64,000 nt of DNA from Cellulomonas carbonis (GCF_014636275.1 NZ_BMEB01000003.1:1-64000), one strand, 5' to 3'. Numbered from the stretch's first letter, positions 8,002 to 17,978 are shown. A program made the numbers and translations. The notes: generated from the sequence alone by a model not told the origin.

Positions 8002-8008
8002 CGCCCCT

Positions 8009-9016
8009 GTGACCACCGCCCCCTCGTCGACGGCTCCCGGCGCGCAGGAGGGCGCGGGCAGCGCCGGTCGTGCCGCCGTCGGCGTCGCGGCCGTCGTCGT
8101 CGCGTCGCTGCTCTTCGCCGTCAACGGGACGGTGTCGAAGATCGCGATGCAGTCCGGCCTGAGCCCGACCCGGCTCGTGGAGCTGCGGTCCCTGGGCTCC
8201 GCGGTGGTCCTCGTCGCGGCGGTCCTCGTCGTCGCGCCGCGCACGCGGCTACCGGGACGGCGCGAGCTCGCCGGGCTCGCGGTGCTCGGCGTCGTCGGCA
8301 TGGCGATGGTGCAGTGGCTCTACTTCGTGGCCATCTCACGGCTCCCGGTCGGCCTCGCGCTGCTCGTCGAGTACACCGCGCCCGTCCTCGTGGCGCTGTG
8401 GGCGCGGTTCGTGCTGCGCGAGGACGTCCGCGCGCGGCTGTGGTGGGCGCTCGCGGCGTGCCTCGCGGGTCTTGCGCTCGTCGCGCAGGTCGGCCGCGGC
8501 GTCACGCTCGACGCGGTCGGTCTGCTCGCCGCGGGTGCCGCGGCGGTGTCCCTCGCGACCTACTACCTGCTCGGCGACCGCCTGGTCCGCCGTCGGGACC
8601 CGCTCTCGACGCAGGCGTGGTCGATGGTCTTCGCGGCTGTCTTCTGGGTGGTCCTCCAGCCGCTGTGGACGTTCGACGCCGCGGTGCTCCGCGACGACGT
8701 GGCGCTCCCCGGTGCCGCCGAGGGCGTCGTGCTGCCGCTGTGGGCGCTCGTCGCCTGGATCGTGCTCCTCGGGACGGTGGTGCCCTACGTGCTCGTGCTG
8801 GCCGGCGTCGCGCGGCTCGGCGCGGCGCGCACGGGCGTCATCGGGATGCTCGAGCCCGTGGCGGCGGCGGCGACCGCGTGGCTCGTGCTCGGCGAGTCCA
8901 TGACGCCCGTCCAGCTCCTCGGCGGCGCGGTCGTCCTCGCGGGGGTCACCGCGGCCGAGACCGCCCGGTCGACCCACGCCGCCCGGCCCGCGCCGGACGC
9001 CGTGGTGAGCACGTAG
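8009..9016 (+). CDS. EamA/DMT-superfamily transporter
   Basis: A 335-residue inner-membrane protein with ten hydrophobic helices in two EamA repeats, roughly residues 20-150 and 165-310. The second repeat holds the typical GMLEPVAAAATAWLVLGE motif; the first holds VEYTAPVLVALW at the equivalent position. Members export amino acids, nucleosides or metabolites, and the substrate cannot be read here. It is a single gene with a probable leaderless start, divergent from the WXG-like gene. Confidence 0.88.
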   Translation: MTTAPSSTAPGAQEGAGSAGRAAVGVAAVVVASLLFAVNGTVSKIAMQSGLSPTRLVELRSLGSAVVLVAAVLVVAPRTRLPGRRELAGLAVLGVVGMAMVQWLYFVAISRLPVGLALLVEYTAPVLVALWARFVLREDVRARLWWALAACLAGLALVAQVGRGVTLDAVGLLAAGAAAVSLATYYLLGDRLVRRRDPLSTQAWSMVFAAVFWVVLQPLWTFDAAVLRDDVALPGAAEGVVLPLWALVAWIVLLGTVVPYVLVLAGVARLGAARTGVIGMLEPVAAAATAWLVLGESMTPVQLLGGAVVLAGVTAAETARSTHAARPAPDAVVST

Positions 9017-9068
9017 CCGCGGCGGATCCCCTCCCATCCCTCGGCCCGGGTGCTGGGCTCGCCGACCG

Positions 9069-9677
9069 TCAGCGTCGGCCCCACGAGAGCCAGTGCCGCG
9101 GCACGAGCACGACGACGAGCGTGACGGCGGCGACGAGGGCCACCGCGCGCAGCCAGCCCTGGCCCGCGTCCGCGGTGCCCGCACCGGCCCGGACCGTCGC
9201 CACCACCGCGACCAGGACGAGCACGCCCGCCTGCACGACGACGGCGGGCAGCAGCGACCGCCGCAGGACCCCGAGCTCGACCCGCGCACGCCACGCCACG
9301 TGCGCGGCGAGCCCGCCGAGCCGCACGACGAGGTGGGCACCGACGACGAGCGCGGCGAGCTGCAGGGCACCGGTCGCACCCTGCGCGAGGAGGTCGTCGC
9401 GCGACAGCACCCACGTGCCGACGAGCGCGGGCACGGCCCCGGCCGAGGGCCAGTCCGGACGCCACGTCACGAGGACGCCGACCGCGGCAGCGACCAGCCA
9501 CACCACGGCCCCGCCGCCTGACGCGAGCGTCGTGAGCGCGAGCGCGGCGGCCGGCAGGAGACGCACGGCCCACCCCGGCGCGGCGTTCGCGAGCTCGACC
9601 CGCAGCGTGGGTGCGCCCGGGCGGTCGTCCGTGCGTGCCCGTCGCGTGTGCACGGCGGTGCGGACCCGCCCGCTCAC
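9069..9677 (-). CDS. Membrane protein, last gene of the MoxR/DUF58 operon
   Basis: A 202-residue protein with four to five hydrophobic helices (for example LLPAAALALTTLASGGGAVVWL and AVALVAAVTLVVVLVP). Start GTG 9677 overlaps the DUF58 stop as GTGA. In the usual actinobacterial arrangement a large transglutaminase-like membrane protein (DUF3488) sits here. This gene is far shorter and has no transglutaminase domain, so it may be a replacement or a separate helper. No family assigned. Confidence 0.6.
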   Translation of the reverse strand: MSGRVRTAVHTRRARTDDRPGAPTLRVELANAAPGWAVRLLPAAALALTTLASGGGAVVWLVAAAVGVLVTWRPDWPSAGAVPALVGTWVLSRDDLLAQGATGALQLAALVVGAHLVVRLGGLAAHVAWRARVELGVLRRSLLPAVVVQAGVLVLVAVVATVRAGAGTADAGQGWLRAVALVAAVTLVVVLVPRHWLSWGRR

Positions 9678-11053
9678 CGGCCGACCCCCACGCCCGGCCG
9701 GCGGTGGGACTGGCGAGCCATGAGCTGGACCCGCGCCGCGGCGTCGTCGTCGGTCCAGCGCACGACCTCGCAGCCCGCGGCAGCGAGGTCCGCGACGCGG
9801 TCCCGCCGCTCCATCTCGACGATCCGCAGCGCGAGCCGGCCGCGACCGTCGAGGGCCCCTCGACGCAGCGTCGGCAGCACGTCGACGACGACCACGCGGT
9901 GCCCCGACCGCCGCCACAGCGCGGCCAGCGTCGCGGGCTCGGCGTCGAGGAAGGTCGAGAACAGGTACACGAGCGTGCCCGACGGCAGCTGGGGCGGGCG
10001 GACGCGCGGGGCGGGGTCGCCCTGGGGGCGCAGGACGGCGAGCTGGTGGACGACGCGGTCGAGCTGGCTCCGCCCGCCGCCGGGCCGCAGCGTGCGCTGC
10101 CGGACGCCGAGGTCCTCGACGCCCACCCGGTCGCCCGCGGTGAGGTAGGCCCGGGCGACCGTCGCGGCCGCACGGCGCGCGACGTCGAGCGAGGTCGCGT
10201 CGTCGGGCCGCACGGGGACGTGCCCGCTCCACGTCGCCGGGTCGGGGCCGACGTCGTCGCGCGAGTCCACGACGAGCGTCACGTGCGCCTCCGCGAGCGC
10301 GAAGGTGCGTCGCGTGTAGAGCTGCTCACCGCGCGGCGAGCGGCGCGCCGTGACGCGCCAGTCGACCCGGCGCAGCGAGTCGCCGGGCTGGAACGGGTGC
10401 ACGTCGCGCAGGTCGCCGCCCTCACCGGGACGCCGGGAGGCGTGCTGGCCGGTGAGCCCGCGCAGCCGGAACGGGAGCGGCAGCCCCGGCATCGTGCCCG
10501 CACGTGGCAGCACCGTCACGGGCGGGACCGTCGTCCGCGTCGCGGGTCCCGTGAGGTGGCCGCCCGTACCGAGCCCCTGCCCGTCGACGCGGACCAGGTC
10601 CTGCGGTCCGGTGCGCACCGACGGCGCCGTCACGTCGAGCGTGCGCGTGAGCGGCACGGCGACGAGCGCCTCGACGTGCCCGTGCGAGGGGCGCGCGACG
10701 CGCAGCCGGACCGCCTCGGTCCCGGGCGGCGCGGCGAGGTGCACCCGCGCCCCGATCCGGCCCGCCGTCGTCGTCGCGGGCTCGACGTCGACCCACACCT
10801 CGCCGCGTGGACGCAGCAGGAGCGCCCACGTCGCCGCGACGAGCGGACCGACGCCGACGAGGACGACGTCCGCGCGGCCCGCGACCGCCCCGAGGCCCAC
10901 CACGGCGAGTGACGCGGCGAGCGTCCACACGAGGTGGCGTCCCGGCAGCCACGGCGCGCCGACGGGCGGCGGCTCGGCTCCACCGTCACCGCGGTCGGCG
11001 CCGCGCGCGGGTGGGTCGTCGCCCCACCCCAGCTGCGGCTGCATCCCGCTCAC
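9674..11053 (-). CDS. DUF58 domain-containing protein
   Basis: A 459-residue protein with two hydrophobic helices near residues 40-80, a beta-rich middle, and the DUF58 signature around DVHPFQPGDSLRRVDWRVTA, followed by a von Willebrand A-like fold (HVTLVVDSRDD). DUF58 proteins are nearly always encoded with MoxR AAA ATPases and are thought to act with them as a chaperone for envelope or metal-enzyme complexes. GTG 11053 lies one base after the MoxR stop. Confidence 0.88.
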   Translation of the reverse strand: MSGMQPQLGWGDDPPARGADRGDGGAEPPPVGAPWLPGRHLVWTLAASLAVVGLGAVAGRADVVLVGVGPLVAATWALLLRPRGEVWVDVEPATTTAGRIGARVHLAAPPGTEAVRLRVARPSHGHVEALVAVPLTRTLDVTAPSVRTGPQDLVRVDGQGLGTGGHLTGPATRTTVPPVTVLPRAGTMPGLPLPFRLRGLTGQHASRRPGEGGDLRDVHPFQPGDSLRRVDWRVTARRSPRGEQLYTRRTFALAEAHVTLVVDSRDDVGPDPATWSGHVPVRPDDATSLDVARRAAATVARAYLTAGDRVGVEDLGVRQRTLRPGGGRSQLDRVVHQLAVLRPQGDPAPRVRPPQLPSGTLVYLFSTFLDAEPATLAALWRRSGHRVVVVDVLPTLRRGALDGRGRLALRIVEMERRDRVADLAAAGCEVVRWTDDDAAARVQLMARQSHRRPGVGVGR

Positions 11054-11054
11054 G

Positions 11055-12050
11055 TCAGCCCGCCGCCGAGACGGTCGAGGGGCCGGGCACCCGGCTCAGC
11101 ACCTCGCGGACGACGTCCTCCGCTGCCCGGCCGGATGCCCACGCGGCCGGCGTGAGGGTGATCCGGTGCGCGAGTGCGGGGACGGCGACGGCCTTGACGT
11201 CCTCGGGCGCGACGAAGCGTCGGGCCTCGATGATCGCGAGCGCGCGCGCGACGAGCAGGAGGGCCTGCGACCCGCGCGGCGACGCCCCGACCTCGACGGC
11301 GTCGTGCGCGCGCGTCGCGGCGGCGAGGTCGACGCAGTAGCGGACGACGTCGGGGTCGACCCGGACCTGCTCGACGCCCGCCTGCATCGCGAGCAGGGTG
11401 CGGTCGTCGACGACGCGCCGCACCGTCGCGTCCTCCTGGCGGCGCTCGAGGCGGCGCGTGAGGACGTCGACCTCGGCCTCGGCGTCCGGGTAGCCGACCG
11501 CGAGCCGCACCATGAACCGGTCGAGCTGGGCCTCGGGCAACGGGTACGTGCCCTCGTACTCGACGGGGTTCGAGGTAGCCATGACGTGGAACGGCCGACG
11601 CATCGGGTACGTGGTGCCGTCGACGGTGACCTGGCGCTCGGCCATCGCCTCGAGCAGCGCCGACTGCGTCTTGGGCGCGGTCCGGTTGATCTCGTCCGCC
11701 AGGAGCAGGCCGGCGAAGACCGGCCCCGGGCGGAACGTGAACGCGCCCGTGGCCGGGTCCCACACCGACGAGCCGGTGATGTCGGCCGGCAGCAGGTCGG
11801 GCGTGCACTGGATGCGCCGGAACTCCAGGCCCAGGGCCGTCGCGAGGCTGCGTGCCGCGAGCGTCTTGCCGAGCCCCGGGACGTCCTCGAACAGCACGTG
11901 CCCGCCCGCGAGGATCGCGGCGAGCGCGGTGCGCAGCGGCCCGCGCATGCCGACGACGACGGTGCCGACCTCGGCGAGCACGGCGTGCGCGGCGCGCGCG
12001 ACGTCCCCGGGGGACAGCTGGGCGGCCGGCTGGGGCGGCGTGGTGGTCAC
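11055..12050 (-). CDS. MoxR-family AAA+ ATPase
   Basis: A 331-residue MoxR ATPase. The Walker A is EDVPGLGKTLAA and the Walker B LLLADEINR; sensor 1 is in FHVMATSNPVEYEG, and the C-terminal lid holds the GASPRGSQALL motif diagnostic of the family. MoxR proteins remodel or activate partner proteins, typically those holding VWA domains such as the DUF58 product encoded next. GTG 12050 overlaps the preceding gene's stop (GTGA). Length and motifs are complete. Confidence 0.94.
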   Translation of the reverse strand: MTTTPPQPAAQLSPGDVARAAHAVLAEVGTVVVGMRGPLRTALAAILAGGHVLFEDVPGLGKTLAARSLATALGLEFRRIQCTPDLLPADITGSSVWDPATGAFTFRPGPVFAGLLLADEINRTAPKTQSALLEAMAERQVTVDGTTYPMRRPFHVMATSNPVEYEGTYPLPEAQLDRFMVRLAVGYPDAEAEVDVLTRRLERRQEDATVRRVVDDRTLLAMQAGVEQVRVDPDVVRYCVDLAAATRAHDAVEVGASPRGSQALLLVARALAIIEARRFVAPEDVKAVAVPALAHRITLTPAAWASGRAAEDVVREVLSRVPGPSTVSAAG

Positions 12051-12766
12051 GGCGTGGTGCCTCCTCGGGCGGTGCGGGACGGGCCCGTCGGTCCTGTGGG
12101 TGGTGCGGGGGTCGGTGCCGACGCGGGTGCCGGCAGGCCCGTCGCGGTGGGGGGGAGGGCGCCTGCCGACGACACGGGGGGAGCGGCTCGGGTGCCTGCC
12201 GACGACGCGGCGACCCCGCCGAGGCGCTCGACGACGTCGACGCAGTGCTGGAGGTCACCGAGCGACGGCAGCCACCCGCCCCGGCCGGTGAGCGCGGTCC
12301 ACGCGCGGTCGCCGAAGAGCGAGCGGGCGCGGGCCTCGGCGTCGGCGTCGTTCGCACCGGTCCCCACGGCGCCGAGCCCGGCCGCGAGCCGGGCGCCACG
12401 GCGGGCGAGCCGGCGCTCGGCGTTGACGCGGACCCGGCGCACCGCGGACTCGGTGACGCGGCCGTCGCGGCCCACGAGCGTCCAGCTCAGGAGCGTGACG
12501 TCGCGCCGGCTGCCGTGCGCGTCGTCGGGCCCGGTCTCGGGCCACAGGTACTCGTCGCCGGCACCGAGGCTCGCGGCGAGGGTGACCGCGAGGGCAGCCG
12601 CGACGCCGGCCACGACGGCGTCGGGCGTGCGGAGCAGCAGCACGTCCGCGACGACCGCGACGGCGACCCCCGCGATCAGCGGCCGGACGACGCCCCGTGC
12701 CAGGGAGCGCGCGCGACCGGGGGCGCGCGGCGCGGGGTCGCGTGCGTCGTCGTCGGCCGGGGTCAT
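12047..12766 (-). CDS. Hypothetical membrane protein in the MoxR operon
   Basis: A 239-residue protein with two hydrophobic helices near residues 28-70 (PLIAGVAVAVVADVLLL, VVAGVAAALAVTLAASLGAG), then a charged domain with many Arg, and a Pro/Thr/Ser-rich C-terminal tail of about 55 residues. It overlaps both neighbours by four bases (ATGA upstream, GTGA downstream). I know no domain name; position suggests a scaffold for the MoxR-DUF58 complex. Confidence 0.6.
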   Translation of the reverse strand: MTPADDDARDPAPRAPGRARSLARGVVRPLIAGVAVAVVADVLLLRTPDAVVAGVAAALAVTLAASLGAGDEYLWPETGPDDAHGSRRDVTLLSWTLVGRDGRVTESAVRRVRVNAERRLARRGARLAAGLGAVGTGANDADAEARARSLFGDRAWTALTGRGGWLPSLGDLQHCVDVVERLGGVAASSAGTRAAPPVSSAGALPPTATGLPAPASAPTPAPPTGPTGPSRTARGGTTP

Positions 12767-13557
12767 GTGCGCGGACCCAGGGTCGAGGCGAGCGTGCCGA
12801 GCGCGGTGGTGGCCGCTGCGACGTCGTCGGCGGTGAGGTACTCGTCGCCGAAGCGCGCCCGCAGGTAGAGGCCGAGCAGCGTGCGGACCGCGCGCGGGTC
12901 CGCGGAGGTGCGGTCCAGGACGTCGACCGTGAACTCGGTGGGTGTCGCGGCGGGGTGCCGCGGCACGCCCGACCGCTCCGCGGCCTCCTCGAGCGCGACC
13001 CACGCGGCGACCACGGCGTCGGCCGGCCGGGCGTGGCTGCGCAGGTGCTCGGCTGCGCCCGCGACGCCCGTGCGGAGCTCGTCGAGGTCCGGCAGGAACC
13101 CGTCGGCCAGCACGGCGTCGCCCGCCTCCTGGTCCCCGTGCGCGGGGTCCGACGCCGGGTCGCGTAGCTGGTGCCTGCGGATCACCTGGAGCACGGCGAG
13201 GCCCAGCGCGATCGACAGCGCGACCGCGACGAGGGACCAGAGCCAGCCGAGCTCGACCGGGAGCTCCGGGAGCCGGTCGAGCGCAGCCACGTCCTCGCGC
13301 GCCTCGGGCGGCAGCGTCGGGGACACGACGTCGGGAACCTCGGGCAGGACCGTCTCCGCGCCGCGGAACGGCGTGACCGTCGGACGCCAGGGCCCGCTGA
13401 GGGCGGTCGCGAGGACGACGAGCGCGAGCAGCGCGACCACGACCGCGAGGCGCACCGCCGCACGCCGCGGGTCGGGCACGGGCGGGAGCACAGCCGCGCG
13501 CGCATCCTCGGCGGCCCCGGCCGCACCGCGGCCCGCGCGGTCCCCCCACTCGCTCAC
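12763..13557 (-). CDS. DUF4129 domain-containing membrane protein
   Basis: A 264-residue, first gene of the operon. A hydrophobic helix lies near residue 40, a periplasmic Pro/Glu-rich stretch follows, a second helix lies near 125-145, and a cytoplasmic DUF4129-like domain contains PADAVVAAWVALEEAAERSG and ends near the C-terminus. DUF4129 regions often sit at the ends of transglutaminase-like proteins or in MoxR operons. GTG 13557 was chosen because upstream ATGs are out of frame or imply an unlikely basic extension. Confidence 0.72.
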   Translation of the reverse strand: MSEWGDRAGRGAAGAAEDARAAVLPPVPDPRRAAVRLAVVVALLALVVLATALSGPWRPTVTPFRGAETVLPEVPDVVSPTLPPEAREDVAALDRLPELPVELGWLWSLVAVALSIALGLAVLQVIRRHQLRDPASDPAHGDQEAGDAVLADGFLPDLDELRTGVAGAAEHLRSHARPADAVVAAWVALEEAAERSGVPRHPAATPTEFTVDVLDRTSADPRAVRTLLGLYLRARFGDEYLTADDVAAATTALGTLASTLGPRT

Positions 13558-13681
13558 CGGCCCATCATGGCGCGCGCCGCCGACACCGACGCGCGACCCG
13601 ACGCCGTCCGACGCACGATGGGGTGTGCCCGGCCACCGGGTCGACCGGCGCGTCACCGTGGCGCGTCCCGGAGGGAGGACC

Positions 13682-14278
13682 ATGACGCACCGCATCGGCT
13701 ACCTCGTCGGCAGCCTGTCCAGCACGTCGATCAACCGGACGCTCTCCACGGCGCTGATCCGGCTCGCCCCCGACACGCTGGAGTTCACCGAGATCCCCAT
13801 CGGCGACCTCCCGCTCTACAGCCCCGACTTCGACGGCGACTACCCGGCGGCGGGCCGTGCGCTCAAGGACGCGATCGAGGCGAGCGACGGCATCCTCATC
13901 GTGTCGCCCGAGTACAACCGGTCCATCCCGGGTGCCCTGAAGAACGCGATCGACTGGGGCTCGCGGCCGTGGGGCCAGAACTCGTTCGCGCGCAAGCCGA
14001 CGGGGATCATCGGCGCCTCGATCGGGCAGATCGGCACGGCCGTCATGCAGGCCTCGATGCGCAGCGTCCTCAGCTTCCTCGACGCGCCGCAGCTCAACTC
14101 GCCCGAGGCCTACATCCACTTCGACGCGGACGTCTTCGGCGACGACGGCGAGGTCCGTGACGAGTCGACGGCGGGGTTCCTGCGGCACTACATGGAGGAG
14201 TACTGCGCCTTCGTCGAGCGCGTCCTCGCGGTCAACGCCCCCGGCCACATCGGGGACCCCGACCCCTACCGCGACTGA
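13682..14278 (+). CDS. NAD(P)H-dependent FMN reductase
   Basis: A 198-residue flavodoxin-fold reductase. The FMN phosphate-binding loop is GSLSSTSINRTLS at residues 10-22, and the conserved second loop is SPEYNRSIPGALKNAIDWGS, exactly as in SsuE/ChrR-like enzymes. It reduces flavin, quinones or azo compounds with NAD(P)H in the cytoplasm. The ATG has a strong GGAGGGAGG site and is divergent from the DUF4129 operon. Confidence 0.92.
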   Translation: MTHRIGYLVGSLSSTSINRTLSTALIRLAPDTLEFTEIPIGDLPLYSPDFDGDYPAAGRALKDAIEASDGILIVSPEYNRSIPGALKNAIDWGSRPWGQNSFARKPTGIIGASIGQIGTAVMQASMRSVLSFLDAPQLNSPEAYIHFDADVFGDDGEVRDESTAGFLRHYMEEYCAFVERVLAVNAPGHIGDPDPYRD

Positions 14279-14360
14279 CGCGGCCCGCTGGTCGCGAGCA
14301 GCGGCCGGACGACGGCGCGCGCGGTGGCCCACGGGGTCCGGCGGGCCCGCCACGGCCGGG

Positions 14361-14774
14361 TCAGAGGAGACCGGCGTGCCCCAGCGCGACGTCCACCAGA
14401 CCCTGCCGCGGGAGGTCGGCGACCGCGGCGAGCGGGAACCACTCGGCCCGGTCGGTCGAGCCCCCGACCTCGTGCCGGAGCTCACCCCCGACGACGTGCG
14501 CCCGGAACACGATGCGCACAGCGTGCAGCGGGACGTCGACGGGCCGCCGCTCGGCCGGGACGACGACCGCGTCGGTGCCGATCAGCGCGTCGAGCTCGAC
14601 GACGTAGCCGGTCTCCTCCTCGACCTCGCGCACCGCCGCCTGCTGCGGGGTCTCGCCGGGGTCGAGCCCGCCGCCCGGCATGGTCCAGCGGGGCTCGCCG
14701 TGCAGGACGAAGCGCGACAGCAGCAGCTGCCCCTCGCGCACGACGACGGCGTACGACGCGACCCTCAGCTCCAC
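14361..14774 (-). CDS. Nudix hydrolase
   Basis: A 137-residue single-domain Nudix protein with a complete box (GGLDPGETPQQAAVREVEEE, then TGY) matching G-x5-E-x7-REUxEExGU. Such enzymes hydrolyse nucleoside diphosphates linked to another group; the substrate is not evident. GTG 14774 was chosen because the open frame beyond it is Arg/Asp-rich shadow. It is convergent with the reductase gene. Confidence 0.88.
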   Translation of the reverse strand: MELRVASYAVVVREGQLLLSRFVLHGEPRWTMPGGGLDPGETPQQAAVREVEEETGYVVELDALIGTDAVVVPAERRPVDVPLHAVRIVFRAHVVGGELRHEVGGSTDRAEWFPLAAVADLPRQGLVDVALGHAGLL

Positions 14775-14964
14775 GCGGGCGAGCCTACGGCCGGGGTCCG
14801 ACGCGTCGGCACGGTCGAGGCGGCCTCGGTCGAGGCGGCCTCGGTCCGTCGCCCGCTGGGCCGACGGATCTCGGAGCCGGACGGGGGAACCGGGACAGGA
14901 GGCCGTTCCGCACGTCGGTGGCCGTCGATAGCGTGTCGGCACGTCCGACGACGAGGGGGTCCCG

Positions 14965-15465
14965 ATGGTGCGCTCCGTCCTGCTCAGCGCCGACCGGTTG
15001 AGCACCGTGCTCGCCATCCAGGACGGGTTCGGTCCTGACGTCGAGCCGGGTCTCGACCCCGGCCTCGGCCCGACCGTGCCCGGCCAGGAGTCCTTCGAGG
15101 CGATGTTCTCGCTCGTCATGGTGCTCGTCGTCGTCGGCGTGGTGGTGAGCGTCGTGGTCGCGGTCCGACGCGGTGCCCGGTACCTGCACCACGGGATCGA
15201 CCCGACGACCGTGGACGTCGACCTCCAGGCGAGGCTGCTCCGCAGCCAGGCGCTCGCTCCGGCCCCCGACGTCGCACCGGGCGCCGTCCCCGACGCGGCC
15301 GCAGCATCGCCCGCACCGCCCGCACCGCCGGGTGCACCACCCGGTGCCCCACCCGCGCGCTCCGTCGCGGAGCGGCTCGCGGAGCTCGACCGCCTGCGCG
15401 AGGACGGCACGATCACCGCCGAGGAGCACACGGCCGCGCGCCTGAGGGTCATCGCCGACGTCTGA
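14965..15465 (+). CDS. Membrane-anchored SHOCT-domain protein
   Basis: A 166-residue protein. Residues about 50-70 form a single membrane helix (FSLVMVLVVVGVVVSVVVAV). A Pro/Ala-rich linker follows, and residues 132-166 form a short SHOCT domain (RLAELDRLREDGTITAEEH). SHOCT domains are small C-terminal modules thought to mediate oligomerisation; no enzymatic activity is expected. It stands alone, upstream of purB. Confidence 0.78.
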   Translation: MVRSVLLSADRLSTVLAIQDGFGPDVEPGLDPGLGPTVPGQESFEAMFSLVMVLVVVGVVVSVVVAVRRGARYLHHGIDPTTVDVDLQARLLRSQALAPAPDVAPGAVPDAAAASPAPPAPPGAPPGAPPARSVAERLAELDRLREDGTITAEEHTAARLRVIADV

Positions 15466-15539
15466 GCCGCGCGGTCGTCGCCGACTCGCCTGCCGGACGC
15501 CGTCGTCGGCCGCACCCACCCCGGTGGGAGGATCGGCGC

Positions 15540-17114
15540 ATGCCGAACACCGAGCCCGGCCGCGCCCACGACCTCGACGCAGGAGCCCCCGACGCGGGCA
15601 CCCTCCCGACGGCCGACGTCGCGGACGAGCGCGACCCGGCCGACGACGTCGTCCTGGGTGCGAGCGGTGCGCCGACGACGCGCGCCGAGCGCACGGTGCT
15701 CGCCGACGTCGTCCCGCCGATCGCGCTGGGGCCGCTCGACGGTCGCTACCGGGCGGCCGTCGCGCCGCTCGTCGACCACCTGTCCGAGGCGGCGCTCAAC
15801 CGCGAGCGCGTGCACGTCGAGGTCGAGTGGCTCATCCACCTCACGTCGCACCACGTCGTGCCGGGTGCGCCGACGCTGTCGTCGGAGGAGCGTGAGTACC
15901 TGCGCGACGTCGTGCGTACCTTCGACGCCGAGACGGTCGCCGAGCTCGCCGAGACCGAGCGCGTGACGGTGCACGACGTCAAGGCCGTCGAGTACCTGCT
16001 CAAGAGCCGGCTCGAGGCCGCGCCCGACCTGCTCGGCGAGGACACCGTCCTGCCGCGCGTCGCCGAGCTCGTCCACTTCGCGTGCACGAGCGAGGACGTC
16101 AACAACCTGTCGTACGCGCTCATGGTGCAGGGCGCCGTGCGCGACGTCTGGCTGCCTGCGGCGTGGGCGCTCGTCGACGAGCTCGCGGCGATGGCGCACG
16201 AGCACGCCGACGTCCCGATGCTCGCACGCACGCACGGCCAGCCCGCGACGCCGACGACGCTCGGCAAGGAGCTCGCCGTCCTCGCCCACCGCCTGCGCCG
16301 TCAGCTGCGGCGGATCGGCTCGGCCGAGTACCTCGGCAAGATCAACGGCGCGACCGGGACCTACGGCGCACACCTCGCCGCGGTGCCCGGAGCGGACTGG
16401 GTCACGGTGTCGCGCACGTTCGTCGAGCACCTCGGCCTCACGTGGAACCCGCTCACCACCCAGATCGAGTCGCACGACTGGCAGGCCGAGCTCTACGCCG
16501 ACGTCGCGCGCTTCAACCGTGTGCTGCACAACCTCGCGACCGACGTCTGGACGTACATCTCGCTCGGCTACTTCGCGCAGGTGCGCGGCCAGGGCACCGT
16601 CGGCTCGTCGACCATGCCGCACAAGGTCAACCCGATCCGGTTCGAGAACGCCGAGGCGAACCTCGAGGTCTCGTGCGCGCTGCTCGACACCTTGGCGTCG
16701 ACGCTCGTGACGTCGCGGCTGCAGCGGGACCTCACCGACTCCACGACGCAGCGCAACATCGGGCCGGCGTTCGGCCACTCGCTGCTCGCGATCGACAACG
16801 TGCGGCGCGGGCTGGCCGGCCTCGACGCCGACCCGGCCGCGATGGCGCGGGACCTCGACGCGAACTGGGAGGTGCTCGGCGAGGCGGTCCAGTCCGCGAT
16901 GCGCGCCGCGGGGATCGCCGGCGTGGCCGGCATGGAGCAGCCCTACGAGCGGCTCAAGGAGCTCACGCGCGGGCGTCGCATCACCGGCGAGGACCTGCGG
17001 ACCTTCGTCGAGGGGCTCGGCCTGCCCGACGACGTCGCCGCGCGCCTCGCCGCGATGACGCCCGCGACCTACACGGGCGCGGCCGCCGACCTCGTGCGGC
17101 GCTACCTCGACTGA
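15540..17114 (+). CDS. purB: Adenylosuccinate lyase
   Basis: A 524-residue enzyme of the fumarase/aspartase superfamily. It splits SAICAR and adenylosuccinate, releasing fumarate, in purine synthesis. The superfamily signature [18 protein letters not shown] is complete, and the N-terminal [12 protein letters not shown] and the catalytic region [16 protein letters not shown] are typical of PurB. About 55 extra, acidic, low-complexity residues precede the conserved start. ATG 15540 has a GGGAGG site, so the extension looks real, but an internal GTG near 15700 would give the standard length. No other pur genes lie nearby. Confidence 0.95.
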   Translation: MPNTEPGRAHDLDAGAPDAGTLPTADVADERDPADDVVLGASGAPTTRAERTVLADVVPPIALGPLDGRYRAAVAPLVDHLSEAALNRERVHVEVEWLIHLTSHHVVPGAPTLSSEEREYLRDVVRTFDAETVAELAETERVTVHDVKAVEYLLKSRLEAAPDLLGEDTVLPRVAELVHFACTSEDVNNLSYALMVQGAVRDVWLPAAWALVDELAAMAHEHADVPMLARTHGQPATPTTLGKELAVLAHRLRRQLRRIGSAEYLGKINGATGTYGAHLAAVPGADWVTVSRTFVEHLGLTWNPLTTQIESHDWQAELYADVARFNRVLHNLATDVWTYISLGYFAQVRGQGTVGSSTMPHKVNPIRFENAEANLEVSCALLDTLASTLVTSRLQRDLTDSTTQRNIGPAFGHSLLAIDNVRRGLAGLDADPAAMARDLDANWEVLGEAVQSAMRAAGIAGVAGMEQPYERLKELTRGRRITGEDLRTFVEGLGLPDDVAARLAAMTPATYTGAAADLVRRYLD

Positions 17115-17136
17115 CGACCCCTCGAGGCGCGTGCCG

Positions 17137-17823
17137 TCAGCCGTCGAGGACGACGGTGCTGCAGATCTTGTCGGCGAACGTCTGCCGGCGGGCGTCCCAC
17201 AGGGGCCACAGGTAGCCGATGTAGACGCTGCCGTCGGCGACGTGCGCGAGGTCCCGGACGAACGCCATGCCCGCCCCGATCGGCACGCCGGTCCGCTCAC
17301 CGACGAGCCGGATGCCCGTGACCGACTTGCCCCACGACTGGCCCGTCCGCCCCTGGCGCACCCACCGGTTCCACCACGACAGCCCGAACGCCACGGCCGC
17401 GCACGCGAACCACGTCAGCACGCCGACGATCGCGCCGGCATCGGACGGCTCACCGGTGACGGGGTCGATCGTCGTCGTCATCGCGACGAGCAGGACGACG
17501 TACCCCACGAGGATCGGGGCGCCCGCGAGCAGCCCGTCGAGCAGGTTCGCGCCGACCCGCTTGATCCACGGGGCGAGCGGCGTCGGGACGCCGCCGACCA
17601 GCCCGAACCCGGGCGGAAGCTGCAGGGGCCACTGCGACGCCGGCTGGTAGCCGTAGCTGGCTGGGGCGCCGTACGCGGGTGCGCCGTACGCGGGTGCCCC
17701 GTAGGCGGGTGCGCCGTACGCGGGTGCCCCGTAGGCGGCCGGGCCCGGCGTCGACGGGGTGACGTGGGAGGCGGGTGGGGCGGGCGGCGCGGCGTCGTCG
17801 TCGAGCGGCTGCCACTGGCTCAT
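17137..17823 (-). CDS. RDD-family membrane protein with Ala-Tyr-Gly-Ala-Pro repeats
   Basis: A 228-residue protein. The first ~70 residues are a Pro/Ala/Tyr-rich cytoplasmic tail with five near-identical AYGAP units. The RDD domain follows, with two to three membrane helices and the typical [11 protein letters not shown] opening and [17 protein letters not shown] proteins are of unsettled function, with some acting as ion antiporters. The Tyr/Pro-rich tail is common in actinobacterial RDD proteins. Convergent with purB, 22 bases away. Confidence 0.85.
   Translation of the reverse strand: MSQWQPLDDDAAPPAPPASHVTPSTPGPAAYGAPAYGAPAYGAPAYGAPAYGAPASYGYQPASQWPLQLPPGFGLVGGVPTPLAPWIKRVGANLLDGLLAGAPILVGYVVLLVAMTTTIDPVTGEPSDAGAIVGVLTWFACAAVAFGLSWWNRWVRQGRTGQSWGKSVTGIRLVGERTGVPIGAGMAFVRDLAHVADGSVYIGYLWPLWDARRQTFADKICSTVVLDG
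17664..17738 (-). repeat. Five tandem 15-bp units coding AYGAP
   Basis: In-frame 15-bp repeats within the RDD gene. Copies differ only at one or two third positions, so slippage could change copy number without breaking the frame. Confidence 0.75.
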
Positions 17824-17978
17824 CGGTGCTCCCTCACGTGCGACGTCGCCGCGAAGTATGGCAGCGGGGCGTCGTCCGCCGGGGGTGGTCCGCGCGCGAC
17901 CACCTCACCCCACGCCCTCCCACGGCGCTTCGGCACCCGAACGGCCCATACCTCGAGGGTTCCACCCGGTGGTCGTGC

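Noticed and set aside
14775..17300. 979-codon minus-strand frame opposite purB and the SHOCT gene
   Set aside because: Only its last 138 codons make a real (Nudix) protein; the rest has no domain and is antisense to conserved genes.
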